NCBI RefSeq assembly: GCF_000265425.1
Contig: NC_018014.1
Location: 4,402,001-4,466,000, forward strand
Source of the DNA: Terriglobus roseus DSM 18391
Lineage (GTDB): Bacteria > Acidobacteriota > Terriglobia > Terriglobales > Acidobacteriaceae
Direction of reading: 5' to 3'
DNA length: 64,000 nucleotides
The notes below the pieces were generated by a model, which made no database searches, was not told the origin of the DNA, and saw only the letters and a list, made by a program, of their open reading frames with translations. Position numbers and translations under genes: made by a program. Numbering within the stretch: position 1 is the first letter of the stretch; the number at the start of each line of letters is the position of its first letter. Shown one piece after another: positions 58,709 through 64,000 of the stretch.

Positions 58709-59730
58709 TAATTTCCACCTTCCACTGCACGGTCCACATCAGCCTGCGCCGCACGACCAGCAGCCACGCCGCTGCCCTCATGCTCACCTGCAGCCACATG
58801 CCCGATCTTGCGTGCAATCGATACCATCTCGATCGCCGCCACCGCTGCCTCAAACCCCTTATTGCCGGCCTTCACACCCGCACGATTCAGCGCCTGCTCC
58901 AGCGTCTCGCACGTCAGCACGCCAAACGCATGCGGCACGCCCGTCTCCTGCTGGCTCTGCCCAATCCCGCGCGCCGCCTCGTTATAGATCGCCTCATAGT
59001 GCGCCGTCTCACCGCGCAGCAGGCAGCCCAGGGTGATGATCGCGTCATACTTCCGCTTGCCATCCGTATCCCGCAGATCCGCCATCATCCGCGCCGCCGC
59101 AGGAACCTCCCACGCACCCGGCACCCGCACAATGTCGATATCCTCGCGGCGCCCACCACTGCGCAAAATCCCATCCAGCGAACCCTGCAGCAGACGATCC
59201 GTGATCACGGCATTCCAGCGAGCCGTCACAATTCCAAACCGCATCCCAGCCGCGCTCAGATCACCCTCAACGGCAATCGGCACACCCGCCAGCACATCCT
59301 CGCGCTCCCAGAACCCAAATACCAGCCCAGGAAGCGGGTGCCCCACGTCTCGCTTCTGAGACGTGGGATCGACTACTGAGGACGTCGAGGGATTCGCGTC
59401 ACTCAAATCCACCGTAAACATCCGAGACTTCCAATGCGTCTCCACCACATCCGAAAGCCGCGAGCCAAGTTCCTCAGCAGCCAGCCAACGCTTCACAACA
59501 CCATGCACGATCTCGATCTGCGTGCACTCCACCAGCAACTCCGGCACAGCCGGCGGACGGCCCGTAACAAACTCCACATTGCCCAAAGGCGCCAGAAACG
59601 CCGAGCCCTTACCCGCACCATCATCCCAGCCACGGCCCGGCTCAAACCCAAGCTCACCAAACAGCGACGAAAGCCGCTCCCAGGCCGCCGCCGAACCCAC
59701 CGGCTTCACCACTGTCAAACCCTTGATCAT
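58708..59730 (-). CDS. ribH: Lumazine synthase (RibH) fused to an N-terminal VOC-like domain
   Basis: 340 residues, far longer than the usual 155 of RibH. Residues about 161-305 are 6,7-dimethyl-8-ribityllumazine synthase, the penultimate riboflavin step: FGIVTARWNAVITDRLLQG, VRVPGAWEVP, ITLGCLLRGETAHYEAI and GVKAGNKGFEAA. Residues 1-145 resemble a glyoxalase/VOC domain (FGELGFEPGRGW...AFLAPLGNVEFVTG, ending GLVFGFWER). Residues 122-132 (TSQKRDVGHP region) are encoded by a REP-like hairpin inserted in frame between the last strands of that domain. ATG 59730 follows TACAAT closely and may be leaderless. Coupled to nusB. Confidence 0.85.
   Translation of the reverse strand: MIKGLTVVKPVGSAAAWERLSSLFGELGFEPGRGWDDGAGKGSAFLAPLGNVEFVTGRPPAVPELLVECTQIEIVHGVVKRWLAAEELGSRLSDVVETHWKSRMFTVDLSDANPSTSSVVDPTSQKRDVGHPLPGLVFGFWEREDVLAGVPIAVEGDLSAAGMRFGIVTARWNAVITDRLLQGSLDGILRSGGRREDIDIVRVPGAWEVPAAARMMADLRDTDGKRKYDAIITLGCLLRGETAHYEAIYNEAARGIGQSQQETGVPHAFGVLTCETLEQALNRAGVKAGNKGFEAAVAAIEMVSIARKIGHVAAGEHEGSGVAAGRAAQADVDRAVEGGN
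59336..59367 (+). repeat. GGGTGCCCCA hairpin element inside the VOC-RibH gene
   Basis: GGGTG head, stem CCCACGTCTC/GAGACGTGGG, loop GCTTCT. Identical in sequence to the copy next to the transposase (61685-61716). It is read in frame by the minus-strand gene as roughly PTSQKRDVGHP without any stop. Confidence 0.85.
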
Positions 59731-59821
59731 CCCTTGATTGTACGGAAAACACCGCCTCAGCACGTCAGCAACTCAGCAGCACCCTCCAACCCGTCCCCCT
59801 CTTTCGGGGCGTCACCAAACC

Positions 59822-59853
59822 GGGTGCCCCACCTTCGCGAAGCTAAGGTGGGG
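59822..59853 (+). repeat. GGGTGCCCCA hairpin element, variant stem
   Basis: GGGTG head and 9-bp stem CCCCACCTT/AAGGTGGGG. Confidence 0.6.
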
Positions 59854-59915
59854 ATCGCTCCGAAAGGAGCGACCAAAACCTCTCACCCTCCCCAACTAAC
59901 AGGAAGGCACAAACC

Positions 59916-59950
59916 GGGTGCCCCATTCTTTTCCAAAGGAAAAGGGTGGG
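59916..59950 (+). repeat. GGGTGCCCCA hairpin element, variant stem
   Basis: GGGTG head and 13-bp stem CCCATTCTTTTCC/GGAAAAGGGTGGG with two G-T pairs. Confidence 0.6.
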
Positions 59951-60003
59951 TTATTCGCGCAAAGCGCGAACCCCCTCGGAGGGGCACGGCTTCAGCCGTG
60001 CCA
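59951..60003. repeat. Palindromic modules after the hairpin element
   Basis: TTCGCGC-AAA-GCGCGAA, CCCCTC-G-GAGGGG and GGCACGGC-TTCA-GCCGTGCC in a row. The first matches the module that opens the clusters at 62361 and 62814. The rest of the spacer to 60118 has no gene. Confidence 0.6.
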
Positions 60004-60118
60004 TCACACCCAAACCCAAACAGGCGCGGCCAATCCCAAACACAGGAGAACCCTGCAATCCCCGCGCCCACACACCGCTCACGGCTGGCCCAACCACAGC
60101 AAAAGCTATCATTCAGGA

Positions 60119-60745
60119 ATGGCCCGCACACCCTCCAACACCGATCTCCCCCTCGGCACCCAGTGCCCCGCCTTCGAACTCAAGGACGTCCTCTCCGACC
60201 GCGGCATCGGCCGTGACGACATCTTCGGCGGACCGGACGACCTCACCGAGCGGCGCGGCCTCCTCGTCCTCTTCCTCTGCGTCCACTGCCCCTTCGTCCA
60301 GCACATGGAGCAGGCGCTCACCGCCCTCATCGCCCGCTACGCCGACCGCATCGCCACCGTCGCCATCATGTCCAACGACATCCTCGAGCACCCCGAAGAC
60401 GGCCCCGACTACATGCGCGATCAGGCCACCCGACTCGGCTGGGACAAGCTCGGCATCCCCTACCTCCTCGACACCACCCAGGACACAGCACGCGAGTTCC
60501 ACGCCGCCTGCACCCCCGACCTCTACCTCTTCAACACCAACTACGAACTCACCTACCACGCCCAGTTCGACCGAACCCGCCCCTACCGCGAATCCGACGC
60601 AAAGAACGGCCTCGAACGCCACCCAGAAATCCACGCCCAACCCAACGGAGCCGACCTCGAAGCAGCCATCCAGGCCCTCCTAACCAACCAACCCCCAATC
60701 ACCCCACAAATCCCAAGCCTCGGCTGCAACATCAAGTGGCGCTGA
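60119..60745 (+). CDS. Thioredoxin-like peroxiredoxin-type protein
   Basis: 208 residues without signal peptide. Thioredoxin fold of the AhpC/TSA-like group: PLGTQCPAFELKDV, LLVLFLCVHCPFVQHME with a CxxC at Cys54/Cys57, TPDLYLFN and the C-terminal IPSLGCNIKW typical of one uncharacterised subfamily. Likely a cytoplasmic thiol oxidoreductase. The ATG has only AGGA directly before it and TATCAT 6 bases further up, so translation may be nearly leaderless. Confidence 0.85.
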   Translation: MARTPSNTDLPLGTQCPAFELKDVLSDRGIGRDDIFGGPDDLTERRGLLVLFLCVHCPFVQHMEQALTALIARYADRIATVAIMSNDILEHPEDGPDYMRDQATRLGWDKLGIPYLLDTTQDTAREFHAACTPDLYLFNTNYELTYHAQFDRTRPYRESDAKNGLERHPEIHAQPNGADLEAAIQALLTNQPPITPQIPSLGCNIKWR

Positions 60746-60766
60746 ACAGCTCCAAACAACCAAAGC

Positions 60767-60799
60767 GGGTGGCCCCACGTCTCGCTTCTGAGACGTGGG
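60767..60799 (+). repeat. GGGTGCCCCA-type hairpin element
   Basis: GGGTGG head (one extra G) and stem CCCACGTCTC/GAGACGTGGG with loop GCTTCT, 22 bp after the thioredoxin-like gene. Confidence 0.75.
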
Positions 60800-60843
60800 T
60801 TCGCAGGACAGTTACGGCCGACAAGATACTTAGGCACAAGCGG

Positions 60844-61587
60844 CTAGTGCGACAAACCATAAGTTGGATTTTCGGGAATTCGCACATCCCAGGCCATGTC
60901 GCTCTTCCAGGAAGCCTGAGTCTCCTGCGCGCTAAGCCGCTTGAGAATTCGCCCGTCAGCAACGTTTAGTACATAGCCAACGACTTGGCACATGATTCCG
61001 CCATAGGAACTGCTGCAGGGAACCTCCGCAAAAACATGAATCGCAGATGAGTCGGCACTCCACGCAATACCCGACATATTGAACTGCGGGTTTTCTTCAA
61101 TGCGCTTGCACGTGGCTTCGTCGCCATTGGCGGCCTTGCACGGCGGGAATTGCGCAACCATGTCTCTTTGCGCGACACCCGTTAAGTTTTGTCGATGTGG
61201 CGTACTGTTGGCGTTCAACGTATAGACATCGACAAAAAATCCCGCATAAGAAGTAGTTCCGCCCGACACGAAAAACGCCTCCGAATTAGGTGCCCATAGC
61301 AACTCATGCGCCCCCTCCTGCAGTGTGATGACGTGTGCCTTCTTCCCCTCGATAATCCGCAGCGAATAGGGGAAATTACCATGCTTATGGCCACAGAGCA
61401 CCCGCGCCGAGCTCTTGTGGTCTGGAGCAACAATGCTGTGGGTCTCCTGCGCGCAGCTAAGGTCCAGGATGCTCGCATGCTTCGACCAGATTGGTCTTTC
61501 AACCGCCGCGTGATCAGCTTGAGCTAGCAACTCACTACCGAGTAAGGAAAAGAACACTAGTAAAACCTTCAAAAGGCCCTTCGACAT
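60844..61587 (-). CDS. Exported protein of unknown function
   Basis: 247 residues with a signal peptide (cleavage after LLAQ, about residue 22). Beta-rich with about seven cysteines and short WD-like strands (HELLWAPNSEAFFVSGG, GIAWSADSSAIHVFAE). No catalytic motif recognised. GC content looks slightly lower than in its neighbours. Flanked by hairpin elements on both sides. Confidence 0.6.
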   Translation of the reverse strand: MSKGLLKVLLVFFSLLGSELLAQADHAAVERPIWSKHASILDLSCAQETHSIVAPDHKSSARVLCGHKHGNFPYSLRIIEGKKAHVITLQEGAHELLWAPNSEAFFVSGGTTSYAGFFVDVYTLNANSTPHRQNLTGVAQRDMVAQFPPCKAANGDEATCKRIEENPQFNMSGIAWSADSSAIHVFAEVPCSSSYGGIMCQVVGYVLNVADGRILKRLSAQETQASWKSDMAWDVRIPENPTYGLSH

Positions 61588-61684
61588 GGGATCAACTTAC
61601 ACCGAGTGAGTTCCAGAATGGACATATCGCTGCTCAGCAGGCTGAGGGCCCGCGCTATTACAGCCCGGGCTTGATATCGTGGCC

Positions 61685-61716
61685 GGGTGCCCCACGTCTC
61701 GCTTCTGAGACGTGGG
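61685..61716 (+). repeat. GGGTGCCCCA hairpin element adjacent to the transposase
   Basis: GGGTG head, 10-bp stem CCCACGTCTC/GAGACGTGGG, loop GCTTCT. It ends one base before the stop codon of the RAYT gene. A degenerate copy (CATCTC...GAGACGT, about 62322-62345) lies on the other side. Confidence 0.8.
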
Positions 61717-61717
61717 T

Positions 61718-62242
61718 TTATAGGATGCCAGCCCTCGGATCAATCCGCATCGGCAACCCACCCCGCTTCCGAGCCGTCCATGGCGACTCCACCTCCACCG
61801 GTCCTTCGACACCGGTACTCCAGTGTCGAAAGCTCGACCAGTCCCATAACTCCGGCGACGTCACCAGCCCGCGAGTAACCGGGTTGCGATGTATGTAGCG
61901 TCGCTTCTCAATGATTTTTCTCTCCGAGAAGACGTTGAAGTCGTAGTATCGCTTCTGCCAGAACGGGCGCTGCGCATTCTTCACCGCCACGGATATTTTC
62001 AGGGCCTGCAAAGCCTTCGCGAGCGGCACTCCCAGTGGCTCTGTGAGCAGCAGATGGACATGCTCAGGCATGACGACGTAAGACATTACAAAGAATCCAT
62101 ACCGTGCACGCATGACTTCCAGAGACTGCACGAAGATATCGCGCGAGGCCGCCGCCCGAAGATAGGCCTTTCGTTCAAAGCAGGAGAAGGTGACAAAATG
62201 CATGTCCCCTTCCTGCTGGTATCGAGCGAGACCCTTCGGCAT
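61718..62242 (-). CDS. REP-associated tyrosine transposase (RAYT, Y1/HUH type)
   Basis: 174 residues, single-domain Y1 transposase. HFVTFSCFERKAYL near the start, the HUH motif HVH at residues 61-63 in MPEHVHLLLTEP, and the helix with the candidate nucleophile Tyr116 in RRYIHRNPV; SPELWDWSSFRHW follows. RAYTs are linked to REP/BIME repeats, which they bind and cut as single strands. Here the nearest repeat ends right at the stop and at least six more copies lie within 8 kb. It looks intact. Confidence 0.9.
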   Translation of the reverse strand: MPKGLARYQQEGDMHFVTFSCFERKAYLRAAASRDIFVQSLEVMRARYGFFVMSYVVMPEHVHLLLTEPLGVPLAKALQALKISVAVKNAQRPFWQKRYYDFNVFSERKIIEKRRYIHRNPVTRGLVTSPELWDWSSFRHWSTGVEGPVEVESPWTARKRGGLPMRIDPRAGIL

Positions 62243-62360
62243 GTCGGCATCGTACTGGGGTCGATCAGAAATGTGTCACGAGTAATTCAGGACTCGCTCG
62301 CCTGCGTCCCGAATCCGAACCACCATCTCACTTCCGAGACGTCGCTTTGCAGGATGCAGA

Positions 62361-62565
62361 CCCATTCGCGCAAAGCGCGAACCAAAGGGAGCAGTGGCCT
62401 TCAGGCCACTAGAATCTGGCCCTATCGCAAAGGGCTTTAGCCCTGGACCCGTCGCATAAAAATCAAGCAACGAGGCGCACTGAAGGTGCGCGACTTCCCA
62501 GCCCAGGGCAAAGCCCTGGGTTTCCGTAGAAAGCGGCAGTGCGGGCTGTATAGGCCCGCGACAAG
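62361..62565. repeat. Ordered palindromic module cluster
   Basis: TTCGCGC-AAA-GCGCGAA, AGTGGCC-TTCA-GGCCACT, GGGCT-TT-AGCCC, GCGCAC-TGAAG-GTGCGC, CCCAGGGC-AAA-GCCCTGGG and GCGGGC/GCCCGC follow one another. The same order recurs at 62814-63020. Confidence 0.75.
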
Positions 62566-62674
62566 ATCCCGCCATCCACACACCTGCTTCCCCGAAGCCG
62601 AGATCGCAAACGCACCACCCGCCCCGAATCCATCTTCCCCCGCCTCAGGCAGTCGAAGAATGGATGGGATAGTG

Positions 62675-62768
62675 CGCAGCGGGCTGAAAGCCCGCGCTAT
62701 CCTAGCCCAGGGCGAAGCCCTGGGTCAGCGTCCACCACAAAATTGCGGGCTGTAGGCCCGCGCTAAAC
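62675..62768. repeat. Partial palindromic module cluster
   Basis: GCGGGCT-GAA-AGCCCGC, CCCAGGGC-GAA-GCCCTGGG and GCGGGC-TGTA-GGCCCGC; the first modules of the full series are missing. Confidence 0.7.
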
Positions 62769-62813
62769 CCAACCGCCACACCGCATCACAAGCAGGGTCA
62801 CAAACACTCCAAC

Positions 62814-63020
62814 CCATTCGCGCAAAGCGCGAACCGGAGCGAGCAGTGGCCTTCAGGCCACTGGATCCCGTCCCATCGCAACAGGGGCTTCAGCCCCGGA
62901 CCCGTCGCATAAAAGTCAACCAACCAGGCGCACTGAAGGTGCGCGACTTCCCAGCCCAGGGCAAAGCCCTGGGTCAAATTCAGGAAGAGGAACTGCGGGC
63001 TGTAGGCCCGCGACAAAAAC
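62814..63020. repeat. Ordered palindromic module cluster, second full copy
   Basis: Modules as at 62361-62565, about 453 bases further on, with scattered differences in the spacers. A third broken set follows at 63060-63115. The whole 62243-63260 stretch has no gene. Confidence 0.75.
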
Positions 63021-63268
63021 CCTCCGGCCACACCCGTGTTCCACAAACAGCCGAAGGTCTCGCGCAAAGGCCACTGCATCCCGCCCCATCGCAACAGGGG
63101 CTTCGCCCGCGAAAGCCGCCTCCCATCAACGCCAATCGACCTGTCAAGCCCCCGCACGTCTCCGAATCGCCCTAACTCTCAGCAAGAAAGCCACTTACAA
63201 CCCAAACTTTGTTGGCGGTCTATTTCCACCAATTCCCTAAAATAGAAATAGACCCAGAAAGAAACAAA

Positions 63269-63295
63269 AGCGCGCCGCAAACATCGCGGCGCGCT
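63269..63295 (-). terminator. Terminator of the S53 peptidase gene
   Basis: 10-bp stem AGCGCGCCGC/GCGGCGCGCT, loop of 7, followed on the minus strand by TTTGTTTCTTT. It lies about 115 bp after the stop, beyond three direct repeats. Confidence 0.85.
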
Positions 63296-63390
63296 AAGTC
63301 GTTTGTTATCTAATTTTTACCCGTAACTCGTTTGGAATCTAATTTTTGCCGTTTCGGGAATCGTCAACTCCTTTGTTTTCTGATTTTTAC
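63296..63390. repeat. Three 25-bp AT-rich direct repeats
   Basis: 63296-63320, 63325-63349 and 63366-63390 share the pattern AASTCSTTTG, three variable bases, TCTRATTTTTRC. Spacers are 4 and 16 bp. They sit between the S53 stop and its terminator and are followed on the plus strand by AGGGGGAGGGGGG. Confidence 0.75.
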
Positions 63391-63411
63391 GAAAACTAGG
63401 GGGAGGGGGGT

Positions 63412-64000
63412 CTACGGATTGCTCGGCGTCTGCGGCTTGCCGGCCGCCGGCACAAACGGAGCCAGCAGGAAGTCCCGCGCCGACACCGTGCCGTTGCCAA
63501 GCACGCGGTTATAACCCTTCGGCGTCGTGTAGTACAGACCGTTGAAGCCCGGAATGCCCTGGTGGAAGACGTTCCGTGTCAGCCCAATCTGGTGCGACAG
63601 AGCCAGCGCATAGATGTAGTAGTTCTCATTGCCCATGCGAGTACCAAAGCGCTGCACCGCCAGTGCCGTAAGACCCGCAAAGTCCGGCGCCGAAGCACTC
63701 GTGCCGATCACGCCCACCGCCTGGCCGCCGATCACCGCAACGTCCGCGCTGTCATCCGCACCGCAGGAGATCGCACCGCCCGGGCAGCCGCCCATGTGTA
63801 ACGACACGTCCGGCACCGTACGGAACCGAGCATTGCCCGTGTTCGTCAGCGCCTGGAACAGCGGCTTCTTGAACAGGACACTGTCGCCGCCGCCCGATCC
63901 CCAGTACTGGCCCGTCGATGACGTGCCATAGAAGATGTCGCCCACCAACGGGTCCGCAAAAGCCGACTCACGCACATACGCCGAGTTCAGGTCCGTGCTC
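63412..64000 (-). CDS. S53 (sedolisin/pro-kumamolisin) peptidase, C-terminal part
   Basis: 196 codons within the window; the gene continues beyond base 64000. The sedolisin signature GTSASAPDFAGL holds the nucleophilic Ser. RFRTVPDVSLHMGG upstream and LGTRMGNENYYIYALA downstream fit the family. S53 enzymes are secreted acid peptidases. The end (PFVPAAGKPQTPSNP) is Pro-rich. The prodomain and the Glu/Asp residues lie outside the window. Confidence 0.85.
   Translation of the reverse strand, partial: STDLNSAYVRESAFADPLVGDIFYGTSSTGQYWGSGGGDSVLFKKPLFQALTNTGNARFRTVPDVSLHMGGCPGGAISCGADDSADVAVIGGQAVGVIGTSASAPDFAGLTALAVQRFGTRMGNENYYIYALALSHQIGLTRNVFHQGIPGFNGLYYTTPKGYNRVLGNGTVSARDFLLAPFVPAAGKPQTPSNP

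Noticed and set aside
62361-63120. CRISPR array
   Set aside because: The repeats are imperfect palindromes of different sequence in set order, with no constant repeat-spacer pattern and no cas genes.

Overview
The window reads as chromosomal DNA of an acidobacterium, most likely a Terriglobus/Granulicella/Edaphobacter-type member of the Terriglobales. This rests on the protein sequences (a RpoB with an inserted zinc-ribbon segment, ribosomal proteins with long Ala/Lys tails, many secreted glycan- and peptide-degrading proteins), the high GC content and the repeat-rich spacers. It is an inference from recalled families; no search was run. No tRNA, rRNA, CRISPR array, prophage or classical insertion sequence was seen.

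Left part (1-26.4 kb): almost all genes lie on the minus strand and make up the transcription/translation supercluster. From the left edge: the 5' end of rpoB, then rplL, rplJ and rplA behind a strong promoter at 4.2 kb, with no rplK/nusG/secE. Two convergent VanZ-like genes and an oxalate/formate-type MFS transporter with its tiny partner subunit follow. The S10-spc-alpha cluster is complete in the usual order (rpsJ to rplQ, read right to left from a promoter at 26.4 kb) and includes secY, adk, map, infA and rpmJ. Many spacers are 100-230 bp and hold strong hairpins. Two of them (after rpsH and after rplF), and the spacer after tuf, share a triple-hairpin element whose stems covary.

Middle (26.5-45.6 kb): about 13 kb of accessory genes separates the S10 cluster from the str operon (rpsL-rpsG-fusA-tuf, minus strand, promoter at 44.5 kb). 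These include a kelch-type lipoprotein, a TetR-cupin pair with a palindromic operator, a divergent AraC/SDR pair, an M15-type murein peptidase, a beta-helix glycosidase-like protein, a glycerophosphodiesterase, a PNGase A-like glycoamidase, a DUF1906 protein and an ArsR-SRPBCC pair.

Right part (45.7-64 kb): an S9 peptidase, a Tat-exported SDR, an acetate kinase-phosphoketolase pair, several secreted hypothetical proteins, nusB and a VOC-RibH fusion, a thioredoxin-like protein, and a partial S53 (sedolisin) peptidase at the edge. From 54 kb on the spacers are filled with palindromic repeats. One family (head GGGTGCCCCA followed by a hairpin) clusters around a REP-associated tyrosine transposase at 61.7-62.2 kb and has one copy translated in frame inside the VOC-RibH gene. 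A second family consists of ordered hairpin modules, and three 25-bp AT-rich direct repeats sit between the S53 gene and its terminator.
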